Shown here piece by piece: positions 51,282 through 60,547 of a stretch of 64,000 bases of DNA. The position numbers and the translations under genes were made by a program. Each line of letters starts with the position of its first letter. Position 1 is the stretch's first letter. The notes beneath the pieces were generated by a model. The model saw only the letters and a program-made list of their open reading frames with translations, did not search any database and was not told the DNA's origin. This DNA comes from JAEULH01 sp034382075. GTDB lineage: Bacteria > Pseudomonadota > Alphaproteobacteria > Rhodospirillales > Defluviicoccaceae. Location of the stretch: assembly GCA_034382075.1 (NCBI GenBank), contig JAXMOZ010000006.1, forward strand, positions 1 through 64,000, read 5' to 3'.

Positions 51282-52522
51282 GTTGCCCGCGCTTGCGGCC
51301 GGGTCGGTGCACCATCGTTTACCAGCGGGTCCCCGACCCCGAGCTGACCCTCCATCCACAGGTGCCCCAGTAGCGCCCCCTGCGCCACGAATTCGCGCAC
51401 GCCGACCTGGTCCGAAGCGCGGGCGACCTGAGTGTATCCTTGCTCGTCGCGCCACAGAATTCGAACCTCCTCGGCTCGAAAAGCGTTCAAAAAGAACGGC
51501 GAGTGTGTCGTCACGAAAAGCTGGGTAGCCGCCACCGCGGCGCGGCATTCCTCGGCGAGGTCTGGCAGCAGTCGAGGATGCAGATAGTTCTCCGGCTCCT
51601 CGATCCCGATGACGGGAGGCGGCGAGGGATCGTGAAGCAAAAGGAGATACGCGAGCATCTTGAGCGTCCCATCGGATGCGAATCTTGCCAGGACAGGATG
51701 GCTGAACGGGGCGTCCTTGATCTGCAAGAGCAACCTCCCGTCCGGCATGGTCTCCGCCAAAACCCGCTCGATGCGCGGCACTCGCCGCCTAAGCACCTCG
51801 AATATCGCCTCCAGCCGCCTGGGATGTTGTTCGGCCAAGTACTGGATGACATTGGCCAAGTTGTCGCCGCTTTTCGTCAGCCGCTCGTGCGGGCCCGTTT
51901 CGGGTTGACCACGCGCGCTGTCGGCTGAGAGGTATGATACGTACCAGCCAGTGATGAATTCGCGCAGCGCAGCTACTCGGGGGTGTTCCGCGAATTGGCC
52001 CAAAGCGTTTACGGCAAGAAGGTTGGCGCTCTTTAGCGGCGTCTCGACCCGCTGATCTTCCGCGTCGGGAAGCTGGCCGCTCACCGCGCTGCCTTGGCCA
52101 TAGTGATAGTTGAGAAAGCGGAACGGCTTGCCTCTGCTACCGCGCCGCCATTGTAACCACTCTTCGGCGACTACAGGTGCATTGTTATGCTCATAAACCG
52201 AAAGGTGGTAGGTGATAAGGGGATAGTATGGCTCTTTGTATTTTATCTCTATAACTACCGGCCCATCGCACCCGCGTGTCTTCAGCTCCTTGGCCCGACC
52301 CCGTCGGTCCCAGGCGCGGCGGAGGCCAAGCTCGAAGCATTCGGCCAAGAATGCAAAGACGTCGAATACAGTGGACTTGCCGCTGCCGTTCGGGCCGAGT
52401 AGCACCGTGAGCGGCGTCAGATCTTTGAACTCAACATGACGCAGGGCCCGGAAGTTCTTGACCTTCAAGTCTTCTATACGCGGTGGCGAACGCATCTGCA
52501 CGCGCGCCGCAGGAGCTACCAT
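51278..52522 (-). CDS. AAA family ATPase (OLD/RecF-like)
   Basis: A 414-aa ABC-type ATPase of the SMC/OLD group. VKNFRALRHVEF (21-32) precedes Walker A GPNGSGKST (43-51); the signature-like ASDGTLKMLAYLLLL lies near 285, Walker B VIGIEEPENYLHP near 310 and the switch His in THSPFFLNAF near 340. No nuclease domain is fused; the Toprim-like part is supplied by the coupled DUF4276 gene. ATG at 52522 or 52495 are possible starts. The pair is flanked by housekeeping genes (rlmI, ggt), which suggests an inserted island, although GC content stays fairly high. Confidence 0.87.
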   Translation of the reverse strand: MVAPAARVQMRSPPRIEDLKVKNFRALRHVEFKDLTPLTVLLGPNGSGKSTVFDVFAFLAECFELGLRRAWDRRGRAKELKTRGCDGPVVIEIKYKEPYYPLITYHLSVYEHNNAPVVAEEWLQWRRGSRGKPFRFLNYHYGQGSAVSGQLPDAEDQRVETPLKSANLLAVNALGQFAEHPRVAALREFITGWYVSYLSADSARGQPETGPHERLTKSGDNLANVIQYLAEQHPRRLEAIFEVLRRRVPRIERVLAETMPDGRLLLQIKDAPFSHPVLARFASDGTLKMLAYLLLLHDPSPPPVIGIEEPENYLHPRLLPDLAEECRAAVAATQLFVTTHSPFFLNAFRAEEVRILWRDEQGYTQVARASDQVGVREFVAQGALLGHLWMEGQLGVGDPLVNDGAPTRPQARAT

Positions 52523-52648
52523 GTCAGCGGACCCGGTATTAGTTGGACAAGAACCGTCGCGCGTTGACAGCTTACGCTGCATCGTCTCGGAGCATCGCAT
52601 GCGCAACCCGCCCGCAGCAAGGCACAGGCCTTGTGCGGGTTTCTTGCG

Positions 52649-54406
52649 TCAGTTGCCGAGCGCGACCCCTTCCCGCCTCGGGTCGGCGGCGCCCTCCAGC
52701 CCACCGCGGGTGAGCGCGATGGCGTTGAGCCCGCTCTCCAGCTCGCCGATGACGACCTCGTGGCCCAGGGCTTCGAGTTCGGCGCGCAGGCTTTCGGCTT
52801 CGGTGCCGGCCTCGAGTTCCGTGGGCCCACCGCGATTAACGATGTTACCGAGGTTGACCGCGGCGGCGATGTCGAGGCCCCAGTCCAGCGTCGCCAATAG
52901 AGACTTGGTGACGTAGCCGATGATCCGGGAGCCACCGGGCGACCCGGTGGCGAGGATCGGCCGGCCGTCGTCGGCGAGCACGATGGTCGGCGCCATGGAG
53001 CTGCGCGGGCGCTTGCCCGGCTGCGGCCGGTTGGCCACCGGCTTGCCGGCTGCCTGCGGCTTGAACGAAAAGTCGGTGAGCTGGTTGTTCAGAATGAAGC
53101 CGCCGGCCATGAGCCGGGAGCCGAACGGACCCTCGACGCTGCTGGTCATGGCGACGACGTTGCCGGCGGCATCGGCGACGCTCAGGTGCGTCGTCGACGG
53201 CGGACGCGGGGCCTCCCCGGCGACGCCGGCAACGGCGAGCACGCCGGCCGGCCGGCCGGGCGCCGCCTCGCCCTTGGCGGCGCGGGGGCCAATCAGCTTG
53301 GCGCGGCGGGCGAGATAGTCCCGCTCGAGAAGCGCTGCGGTCGGCACCTCGGCGAACTTGGGGTCGGCGACGTAGGCGTTGCGGTCGGCAAAGGCGAGCC
53401 GGCTGGCTTCGGCCAAGCGGTGGGCGGAGGCGAGCGAGCCGGCGCCGGCGGCGCGCATGTCGAAGCCACGGAGCAGCCCCAGGATCTGCAGCGTGGCGAT
53501 GCCTCCCGACGACGGCGGCGGCATGCCGCAGACGCGCCTGCCGCGGTAGTCGAGGCAGACCGGCTGGCGGCGAACGGCGCGGTAGCCGGCGAGGTCGGCC
53601 TTGGTCATCGCCGCCGGATTGCGCTTGGCGGTGCTGACGGTGCGGGCGATCTCGGCGGCGATCCGGCCGGTGTAGAAGGCGTCGGCGCCATCATTGGCGA
53701 GGCTGCGGAGCGTAGCCGCAAGTTCCGGATTGCGCAGCAGCGCCCCTTCGGGCAGGGGCTCGCCGGCGCGGTCGTAGAAATAGGCCGCGGGGGCGGCGAA
53801 CGTCTTCAAGTGCTTGTCCGCGGCGATGGCCTGGTGCAACCGCGCCGAGACGGGGAAGCCTTGCTCGGCCAGCGCGATCGCCGGGGCGAACAGGTCCGCC
53901 CAGGGCAGCACGCCCGCGTCCGCATGCGCCAGCGCCAGCATCCGGACCACGCCCGGAACGCCCACCGACAGGCCGCCGACGACGGCATCGTCGAAGCCTC
54001 GCGGGGTGCCGCCCTCGTCCAGAAACATGCCCGGCCGTGCCGAGGCCGGGGCCGTCTCGCGGCCGTCGTAGGCGACGAGCTTGCGCGTCTTGGCGTCGTA
54101 ATGAAGGAGGAAGCCCCCGCCGCCGATCCCGGACGACTGCGGCTCGACCAGGGTGAGCACCAACTGCGCCGCGATGGCCGCATCGACGGCGCTGCCGCCA
54201 GCGGCCAGCACGCTGCGGCCGGCCTCGGCGGCGAGCGGATGGGCGGCGGCGATCATGGCGTCGTCGGCGCGAACCAGCGTCGCCGGCGGCGCCGCCACGG
54301 GCGAGGCCTCCCGCTGGAAGGCGGCGCAACCGGCGAGCAGCAGCATCATGAGGGCGGCAACCGGCCCGGCGCCGGCCCGTCGTGGCCATCTTGCGGCGAT
54401 GCTCAT
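52649..54406 (-). CDS. ggt: gamma-glutamyltransferase
   Basis: A 585-aa periplasmic enzyme that splits glutathione and other gamma-glutamyl compounds. It starts with a lipoprotein signal (MMLLLAGCAAF, lipobox Cys27), so it is probably anchored in a membrane. The Ntn-type autocatalytic site is PPSTTHLSVADAAGN (near 395), where cleavage before the Thr yields small and large subunits. Other conserved parts are GGSAVDAAIAAQLVL, PQSSGIGGGGFLLHY and PGGSRIIGYV. ATG at 54406 has AGGGGA before it; the frame goes on to 54442. Single-gene unit. Confidence 0.92.
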   Translation of the reverse strand: MSIAARWPRRAGAGPVAALMMLLLAGCAAFQREASPVAAPPATLVRADDAMIAAAHPLAAEAGRSVLAAGGSAVDAAIAAQLVLTLVEPQSSGIGGGGFLLHYDAKTRKLVAYDGRETAPASARPGMFLDEGGTPRGFDDAVVGGLSVGVPGVVRMLALAHADAGVLPWADLFAPAIALAEQGFPVSARLHQAIAADKHLKTFAAPAAYFYDRAGEPLPEGALLRNPELAATLRSLANDGADAFYTGRIAAEIARTVSTAKRNPAAMTKADLAGYRAVRRQPVCLDYRGRRVCGMPPPSSGGIATLQILGLLRGFDMRAAGAGSLASAHRLAEASRLAFADRNAYVADPKFAEVPTAALLERDYLARRAKLIGPRAAKGEAAPGRPAGVLAVAGVAGEAPRPPSTTHLSVADAAGNVVAMTSSVEGPFGSRLMAGGFILNNQLTDFSFKPQAAGKPVANRPQPGKRPRSSMAPTIVLADDGRPILATGSPGGSRIIGYVTKSLLATLDWGLDIAAAVNLGNIVNRGGPTELEAGTEAESLRAELEALGHEVVIGELESGLNAIALTRGGLEGAADPRREGVALGN

Positions 54407-54945
54407 GCTTCGCGTCCCCTTCCGTCGACCTCTCTTGGGCATCTCTGCGCGAGGTCGAGCTTAGCCGGGACCGCCGGCCGGGGGCAAAGCCCTCGATCGG
54501 GCAGTGAGCGGGCGCAACTGGCTGCGGGCGGCGGCTGACCAGAGCGCCGGAGGGGTTGAGCATCGCAGCCGCCAAAGAAACCGGAAGTAAAAGATGAGAA
54601 TGATTTGCGTTCGGAGAAGCCCGGCGAAGGGCTCGCCGTCTTGGTCAACCCGCCGGCGGCAGCGGCCGCCACCCGGGCACCGCAGTGGCACCGCAGCTAG
54701 TCGCTTGACATCATTGGCTTTGGCTTTTAGCATGCGGGTCTTCTAATAGACCGGCGGGACACTCCGGCCGACTGGCTGAAACCCGGCATTCCTCTGGGAC
54801 ATTCCCCCGCTGCTTGCCTTTTGCCGTGCGCCCGCGCCGTATCGGCGCCCAATATTTCCTTCTTTTCTTATCGGATTTGTCCTACTCAGAAGGAGCGGTG
54901 TGCCTGCTGCGTCGGCCGCCGGAGAAAGCGGGTGTGGAGCGTGTC
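54407..54945. other. 539-bp intergenic region before the cbb3 operon
   Basis: No gene is seen. It separates divergent ggt and ccoN and must hold both promoters. Only the TTGACA-17-TAGCAT pair at 54715 stands out. There is no TTGAT-N4-ATCAA site for FNR or FixK. Confidence 0.6.
54715..54743 (+). promoter_or_regulatory. candidate promoter of the cbb3 operon
   Basis: TTGACA (54715-54720), 17-bp spacer, TAGCAT (54738-54743). Start near 54750 gives a leader of about 195 bases before ccoN. Confidence 0.45.
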
Positions 54946-56421
54946 ATGAGCCAAGCGGTAGCCGCGAGGGCGGTGAGCCCAAGCCTCTACGAGGACGAAG
55001 TCGTCCGCAAATTCGTCGTCGCCACGGTGTTCTGGGGCGTCACCGGCTTCCTGGTCGGAACCTACATCGCCTTCCAGCTGGCCTTCCCGATCCTCAACCT
55101 GGATCTGGAGTGGACCACCTTCGGCCGGTTGCGGCCGGTCCACACCTCGGCGGTCATCTTCGCCTTCGGCGGCAACGCCCTGCTGGGCACCTCGCTCTAC
55201 GTCGTCCAGCGCACCTGCCGGGCGCCGCTGTTCGGCGGCGCGGCGCTGGGCAACTTCCTTTTCTGGGGCTATCAGACGGTCATCGTCCTGGCCGCCCTCG
55301 GCTACGTCCTCGGCATCACCCAGAGCAAGGAGTACGCCGAGCCCGAGTGGTACGTCGACCTGCTGCTCACCGTCGTCTGGGTCGCCTACCTCGTCTGCTT
55401 CGTCGGCACGATCATGCGGCGCAAGGAGCCGCACATCTACGTCGCCAACTGGTTCTACCTCGCTTTCATCATCACCGTGGCGATGCTGCACGTCGTCAAC
55501 AACCTGGCGATCCCGGTCTCGTTCTTCGGCAGCAAGAGCTACGTCGTCTGGGCCGGCGTCCAGGACGCGATGACCCAGTGGTGGTACGGCCACAACGCCG
55601 TCGGCTTCTTCCTCACCGCCGGCTTCCTCGGGATGATGTACTACTTCATCCCCAAGCAGGCCGAGCGGCCGGTTTACTCCTACCGGCTCAGCATCGTCCA
55701 CTTCTGGACCCTGATCTTCATCTACATCTGGGCCGGGCCGCATCACCTGCACTACACCGCCCTGCCCGACTGGGCGCAGACGCTGGGCATGGTGTTCTCG
55801 GTGGTGCTGTGGATGCCGTCCTGGGGCGGCATGATCAACGGCGTCATGACCCTGTCGGGCGCCTGGGACAAGCTTCGCACCGACCCGATCCTGCGCTTCC
55901 TCGTCGTCTCGGTCGCCTTCTACGGCATGAGCACCTTCGAGGGGCCGATGATGTCGATCAAGGCGGTCAACTCGCTCAGCCACTACACCGACTGGACCAT
56001 TGGCCACGTCCACTCCGGCGCGCTTGGCTGGGTGGCGATGATCAGCTTCGGCGCCGTGTACTTCCTGGTCCCCCGCCTGTGGGACCGGCCGCGGCTCTAC
56101 TCGCTGCGCCTCGTCACCTATCACTTCTGGATCTCGACGATCGGCATCGTCCTCTACATCACCGCGATGTGGATCTCCGGGATCATGCAGGGGCTGATGT
56201 GGCGGGCCTACGACAGCCTCGGCTTCCTCCAGTACTCGTTCATCGAGACGGTCGAGGCGATGCACCCCTACTACGTGATCCGGGCCACCGGCGGGCTGCT
56301 CTTCCTCATCGGCTCCCTGATCATGGTCTACAACCTGGTCCGCACGGTCCGCGGCGAGCTGCGCACCGAGGCGGCCTTCGAAGGGCCACGGGCGGCGATC
56401 GCTCCGAGTGCAGCCGAGTAG
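54946..56421 (+). CDS. ccoN: cbb3-type cytochrome c oxidase subunit I
   Basis: A 491-aa catalytic subunit with twelve or more membrane segments that holds the low-spin haem b and the b3-CuB centre and reduces O2 at high affinity. Typical parts are RPVHTSAVIFAFGGNALLGTSLYV (first haem ligand His near 66), WYGHNAVGFFLTAGFLG (CuB His region), GPHHLHYTALPDW and TDWTIGHVHSGALGWV. ATG at 54946 follows GGAGCG; a GTG 12 bases upstream is an alternative. First gene of ccoNOQP. Confidence 0.96.
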   Translation: MSQAVAARAVSPSLYEDEVVRKFVVATVFWGVTGFLVGTYIAFQLAFPILNLDLEWTTFGRLRPVHTSAVIFAFGGNALLGTSLYVVQRTCRAPLFGGAALGNFLFWGYQTVIVLAALGYVLGITQSKEYAEPEWYVDLLLTVVWVAYLVCFVGTIMRRKEPHIYVANWFYLAFIITVAMLHVVNNLAIPVSFFGSKSYVVWAGVQDAMTQWWYGHNAVGFFLTAGFLGMMYYFIPKQAERPVYSYRLSIVHFWTLIFIYIWAGPHHLHYTALPDWAQTLGMVFSVVLWMPSWGGMINGVMTLSGAWDKLRTDPILRFLVVSVAFYGMSTFEGPMMSIKAVNSLSHYTDWTIGHVHSGALGWVAMISFGAVYFLVPRLWDRPRLYSLRLVTYHFWISTIGIVLYITAMWISGIMQGLMWRAYDSLGFLQYSFIETVEAMHPYYVIRATGGLLFLIGSLIMVYNLVRTVRGELRTEAAFEGPRAAIAPSAAE

Positions 56422-56439
56422 GATGGGGAGCGCGGGATC

Positions 56440-57162
56440 ATGAACCACGGACTGTTCGAAAAGAACGTCATCATTCTCAGCGTCGCCGTGCTGATCACGG
56501 TGGCCATCGGCGGCCTGGTGCAGCTCGTTCCGCTGTTCACCATGGAGCAGACCATCGAGCGGGTCGAAGGGGTGCGCCCGTACGCGCCCCTCGAGCTGGC
56601 TGGGCGCAACATCTACGTCCGCGAGGGCTGCTACACCTGCCACAGCCAGATGATCCGGGTGTTCCGCGACGAGGACGAGCGCTACGGCCACTACAGCCTC
56701 GCCGCCGAGAGCATGTACGACCACCCGTTCCAGTGGGGCTCGAAGCGCACCGGGCCGGACCTGGCGAGGGTCGGCGGCAAGTATTCCAACGACTGGCACG
56801 CGCTGCACCTGATCGACCCCCGGGCCGTGGTGCCGGAGTCGGTCATGCCGCCCTATGGCTTCCTCGCCCGCAAGGAGCTGAAGGCCGCGGACATCGGCGA
56901 GCACATGAAGACGCTGAGGATCACCGGCGTCCCCTACTCCGACGAGGACATCGCCCAGGCCAAGGCCGACCTCGCCGCCCAGGCCGGCAACCAGAACGGC
57001 GACACCGAGGGCCTGCTTGCCCGCTATCCCAAGGCGAACGTCGGCGACTTCGACGGCGACCCGAGCCGGATCACCGAGCTCGACGCGGTGATCGCCTACC
57101 TGCAGATGCTGGGGACGCTGGTCGACTTCAGCCAATACCAGGCCAACCCGAGCTTCCGCTGA
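56440..57162 (+). CDS. ccoO: cbb3-type cytochrome c oxidase subunit II (mono-haem)
   Basis: A 240-aa membrane-anchored cytochrome c. One N-terminal membrane helix (about 10-32) precedes the haem site CYTCH at 64-68, with Met ligands in the later VMPPYGFL region. It passes electrons from CcoP to CcoN. It starts 18 bp after ccoN. Confidence 0.96.
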   Translation: MNHGLFEKNVIILSVAVLITVAIGGLVQLVPLFTMEQTIERVEGVRPYAPLELAGRNIYVREGCYTCHSQMIRVFRDEDERYGHYSLAAESMYDHPFQWGSKRTGPDLARVGGKYSNDWHALHLIDPRAVVPESVMPPYGFLARKELKAADIGEHMKTLRITGVPYSDEDIAQAKADLAAQAGNQNGDTEGLLARYPKANVGDFDGDPSRITELDAVIAYLQMLGTLVDFSQYQANPSFR

Positions 57163-57174
57163 GGAGGATGCGCC

Positions 57175-57336
57175 GTGGACCTGCAGGCGGTTTGGGAAGC
57201 GCTGCGGCCCTACTGGGTCGTGTGGTTGATCATTCTGTTCGCGGCGGTCGTGTTCTTCGCCTACCGGCCAAAGAACAAGAAACGCTTCGAGGACGCTGCT
57301 CGCATCCCGCTCCGGGATGACGAGGGAGAACGATGA
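57175..57336 (+). CDS. ccoQ: cbb3 oxidase small subunit CcoQ
   Basis: A 53-aa single-helix protein starting with GTG: DLQAVWEALRPYWVVWLI, a hydrophobic stretch, FAYRPKNKKRFEDAA and an acidic end. CcoQ stabilises the oxidase complex. GAGGAGG lies 7 bp upstream of the GTG. The stop overlaps the ccoP start (ATGA). Confidence 0.9.
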   Translation: MDLQAVWEALRPYWVVWLIILFAAVVFFAYRPKNKKRFEDAARIPLRDDEGER

Positions 57337-58202
57337 TGGCACAGGAAAAAGACTTCGACGTCCTGACCGGCACGGAGACCACCGGCCACGAATGGGACGG
57401 GATCCGCGAGCTGAACACGCCGCTGCCCCGGTGGTGGCTCTACGTGTTCTACGCCACCATCGTCTTCGGCGTCATCTACAGCGTCCTCTTTCCGGCATGG
57501 CCTTGGTTCAACGGCTTCACCCAAGGGGTCCTCGGCTACTCCTCGCGCCAAGTGGTTCGCGAGCGGATCGCCGAAGCGGCGGCCAGCCGGGCTCACTGGG
57601 TCGAACAGATCGAGGCAACGCCGCTGGAAGAGATCGTCGACAACCCCGACCTGTTGCAGATCGCCTCGGTGGGCGGCCGCGCCGTGTTCGCCAACAACTG
57701 CGCGCCTTGCCACGGCACCGGCGCCACCGGCCGGCCGGGGGGGTACCCGGCGCTGGTGGACGACGACTGGATCTGGGGCGGCAGCCTGGAGGCGATCCAC
57801 ACCACCATCGCCGGCGGCATCCGCAACGCCGCGCACGCCGAGGCGCGGGTCTCTGAGATGCCGGCGTTCGGCGCCGACGGCGTGTTGACGCCGCCGCAGG
57901 TGGCGGCCGTCGCCCAGCACGTCCTGGCGGTGTCCGGGGCCGGCGAGGACAACGAGGAGGGCGCGCAGATCTTCGCCGAGAACTGCGCCTCGTGTCACGG
58001 CGACCTCGGCCGCGGCAACGAGGACCTGGGCGCGCCCAACCTCAGCGACCAGATCTGGCTCTATGGCGGCGCGAAGGACGAGGTGGTCCGCCAGATCACC
58101 AAGCCGCGCCACGGCGTCATGCCGCCATGGGACACCCGGCTGACCCCGGCGGAAATCAAGCAGGTCGCCGTCTACGTGCATTCGTTGGGCGGCGGCCAGT
58201 AA
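57333..58202 (+). CDS. ccoP: cbb3-type cytochrome c oxidase subunit III (di-haem)
   Basis: A 289-aa protein with one membrane helix at about 34-55 and two c-type haem domains: CAPCH at 123-127 and CASCH at 218-222, with Met ligands in SEMPAFG and GVMPPWD. Entry point for electrons from soluble cytochrome c. Single-helix form, as in most alphaproteobacteria. Followed by a 258-bp gap that carries a palindromic repeat. Confidence 0.96.
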   Translation: MMAQEKDFDVLTGTETTGHEWDGIRELNTPLPRWWLYVFYATIVFGVIYSVLFPAWPWFNGFTQGVLGYSSRQVVRERIAEAAASRAHWVEQIEATPLEEIVDNPDLLQIASVGGRAVFANNCAPCHGTGATGRPGGYPALVDDDWIWGGSLEAIHTTIAGGIRNAAHAEARVSEMPAFGADGVLTPPQVAAVAQHVLAVSGAGEDNEEGAQIFAENCASCHGDLGRGNEDLGAPNLSDQIWLYGGAKDEVVRQITKPRHGVMPPWDTRLTPAEIKQVAVYVHSLGGGQ

Positions 58203-58229
58203 CGGGCAAGAGCAGGGAACCAAGGGCGG

Positions 58230-58308
58230 CGTCGTTGCGAGGAGGCGAATGCCGACGAAGCAACCCACGCTTCTGGATCGCCGCGCCGCTTTGCGGCTCG
58301 CGATGACG
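58230..58308. repeat. palindromic CGTCATTGCGAGG element, copy 3
   Basis: CGTCGTTGCGAGGAGGC ... CTGGATCGCC ... GGCTCGCGATGACGG, the same family as 34464-34549 and 34701-34786, a little shorter. It lies between ccoP and ccoG and divides the oxidase genes from their assembly genes. Confidence 0.8.
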
Positions 58309-58460
58309 GCCTCCCGTCCCACAGGATCCTTGCGAACAAGAAACTAACGTACCGGCAGGGGTGAACCAGGGGAAGACGCCGGTCGGGCTCAAGTCCGGCC
58401 GGCGGCGGCGCGCCGGCTATCCTTCGCCGGCGCCGCACAGGCAGGCTGAGGGCGAGAATC

Positions 58461-60044
58461 ATGGCGACGGCGGATACGGCCTTTCTCAATACGGCGGGCG
58501 AAGCCTCCCCGCCGCAGCCAAAGGCCGGGCGCGGCCGCGGTGCTGCCGGCGGCGGCGAGCCGCAGCCGCAACCGCCGCAAAAGCAGAAGCTGTTCGCCGA
58601 GCGCGAAGCGATCTACTCGCGGAGCATCCAGGGCTTCTGGCGCAAGGTGAAGTGGTGGACGCTGGCGGTGCTGCTGGGCCTCTACTACCTCGGCCCGTGG
58701 CTGCGCTGGGACCGGGGACCTGGGGCACCCGATCAGGCCCTCCTGATCGACATGCCCGGGCGGCGCGCCTATTTCTTCGGCCTGGAGATCTGGCCGCAGG
58801 AAATCTATTACCTCACCGGCCTGTTGATCCTCGGCGCCGTCGGCCTGTTCTTCGTCACCGCCCTGTTCGGCCGGGTGTGGTGCGGTTTCACCTGCCCGCA
58901 GACGGTGTGGACCGACCTGTTCATGTGGGTCGAGCGCAAGATCGAGGGCGACCGCAACGCCCGGATCAAGCTCGACAAGGCGCCGCTCTCCGCGCCGAAG
59001 GTCGGCAAGAAGCTGGCGAAGCACGCGGCCTGGCTGCTGATCGCTTTGGCCACGGGCGGCGCCTGGATCATGTATTTCAACGACGCGCCGACGGTCGTTC
59101 GCGACTTCTTCACCGGCCAGGCGTCGATGGCCATCTACGGCTTCGTCTTCCTGTTCACCGCGACGACCTACCTGCTCGCAGGCTGGGCGCGCGAGCAGGT
59201 GTGCATCTACATGTGTCCGTGGCCGCGCTTTCAGGGCGCGATGTTCGACGAAGACTCGCTGGTCGTCACCTACGAGGACTGGCGCGGCGAGCCCCGCGGC
59301 GGCGCGAGGAAGGGCCAGTCGTTCGAGGGCCGCGGCCACTGCGTCGATTGCGGGCTGTGCTGGCAGGTCTGCCCCACCGGCGTCGACATCCGCAAGGGCC
59401 AGCAGATGGCCTGCATCGGCTGCGCCCTTTGCGTCGATGCCTGCAACTCGGTGATGGACCGCTTCGGCCTGCCGCGCGAACTCATCACCTACGACAGCAT
59501 CGCCAACCAGGTCGCCCGAGCCAAGGGCGAGACCAAGACCCGGCTCAAGCTCATCCGTCCCCGCACGATCGCCTACGCGGTGCTGCTGCTCGTCATCGCG
59601 ACGGTGATGGTGGTGGGCCTGTCGACCCGGTCGCGGCTGCACGTCAACGTGCTCCAGGACCGCCAGCCGCTGTTCGTCAAGCTGTCGGACGGCTCGGTGC
59701 GCAACGGCTACACCCTCAAAATCGTCAACATGGTCCGCGAGCCGAAGACCTACCTGCTCTCGACCGACGGGCTGGTCGGCGCCGAGATCGCCGTCCTCGG
59801 CCGCCACCTGGAGCCCGGACCGTACCTGGAGCTGGACGTGGCCCCCGACGACGTCTCCAGCTTCCGGGTTTTCGTCAAGGCGCCGGCCGACAGCCTGACC
59901 GGCCCGCAGACGGACTTCACCTTCTATCTCATCGACATGGAGACCCGGCAAAGCGAGGAGGTGCGCGGCATCTTCAATGGCCCGGCCGCCCCGCCGAAGC
60001 CGGAGAGGGCGCCCACGTTCTCGGCGCTGGGCGAGACGGGATGA
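58461..60044 (+). CDS. ccoG: cytochrome oxidase accessory protein CcoG (RdxA/FixG)
   Basis: A 527-aa membrane protein with about five hydrophobic segments and two 4Fe-4S sites in CVDCGLCWQVCPTG and CIGCALCVDAC (about 294-333), plus CGFTCPQTVW and CIYMCPWPRFQG. It helps deliver or reduce copper for the cbb3 oxidase. The C-terminal 130 residues form an Ig-like FixG_C domain. A 40-residue Ala/Gly/Pro/Gln-rich N-terminal extension makes it a little longer than usual. The stop overlaps the ccoH start (ATGA). Confidence 0.95.
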   Translation: MATADTAFLNTAGEASPPQPKAGRGRGAAGGGEPQPQPPQKQKLFAEREAIYSRSIQGFWRKVKWWTLAVLLGLYYLGPWLRWDRGPGAPDQALLIDMPGRRAYFFGLEIWPQEIYYLTGLLILGAVGLFFVTALFGRVWCGFTCPQTVWTDLFMWVERKIEGDRNARIKLDKAPLSAPKVGKKLAKHAAWLLIALATGGAWIMYFNDAPTVVRDFFTGQASMAIYGFVFLFTATTYLLAGWAREQVCIYMCPWPRFQGAMFDEDSLVVTYEDWRGEPRGGARKGQSFEGRGHCVDCGLCWQVCPTGVDIRKGQQMACIGCALCVDACNSVMDRFGLPRELITYDSIANQVARAKGETKTRLKLIRPRTIAYAVLLLVIATVMVVGLSTRSRLHVNVLQDRQPLFVKLSDGSVRNGYTLKIVNMVREPKTYLLSTDGLVGAEIAVLGRHLEPGPYLELDVAPDDVSSFRVFVKAPADSLTGPQTDFTFYLIDMETRQSEEVRGIFNGPAAPPKPERAPTFSALGETG

Positions 60045-60547
60045 GCGCCATGGCCAGGCCGCGCCAGCGGGGCTGGTGGTATCCCTGGATCTTCGTCGGC
60101 TTCATGGCTCTCGTCATCGGCGTCAACGCGGTCATGGCGACGCTCGCGGTCAGCACCTTCCCCGGGCTGCAAACCGAGGACGCTTACAACAAGGGCCTTC
60201 GCCACAACGACACCATCGCCGCCAAGCGCGAGCAGGAGAGGCGCGGCTGGCGCATGACCCTGCAGGTCAAGCCGCTCCCGGCAAGCGCCGAAGGTTCGCG
60301 CGACGCTGAAGTCAGCGTCACCTTCGTCGACCGCGACGGCCAGCCGCTGGACCGGCTCGAGGTGGAGGCGGCGCTGCACCGGCCGGCGGTCGCGGGCTTC
60401 GACCGGACGCTGCCCCTCGAGCGGCGCGGCGGCGGCGTCTACGCCGGCGTCGTCAGCCTGCCCTTCGCCGGGCAGTGGGACGCGCGGATTACCGCCCGGC
60501 AGGACGCCGACAGCCATCAGGCGACGCAGCGTCTGTTCCTGCCGTGA
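60041..60547 (+). CDS. ccoH: FixH/CcoH family protein
   Basis: A 168-aa protein with one N-terminal membrane helix (about 12-35) and a periplasmic beta domain ending in the family pattern GVVSLPFAGQWDARI. CcoH is needed for stable assembly of the cbb3 complex. ATG at 60041 overlaps the ccoG stop; its own stop overlaps the ccoI GTG start (GTGA). Confidence 0.9.
   Translation: MSAMARPRQRGWWYPWIFVGFMALVIGVNAVMATLAVSTFPGLQTEDAYNKGLRHNDTIAAKREQERRGWRMTLQVKPLPASAEGSRDAEVSVTFVDRDGQPLDRLEVEAALHRPAVAGFDRTLPLERRGGGVYAGVVSLPFAGQWDARITARQDADSHQATQRLFLP

Noticed and set aside
51282..51548. Upstream extension of the DUF4276 frame
   Set aside because: It lies inside the AAA ATPase gene and is Arg/Gly-rich; the ATG in the ATGA overlap fits the family start.
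54593..54611. GATGAGAATGATTTGCGTT as a Fur box
   Set aside because: Only the left half fits the 7-1-7 pattern; the right half is poor, and the position between ggt and ccoN gives no support.
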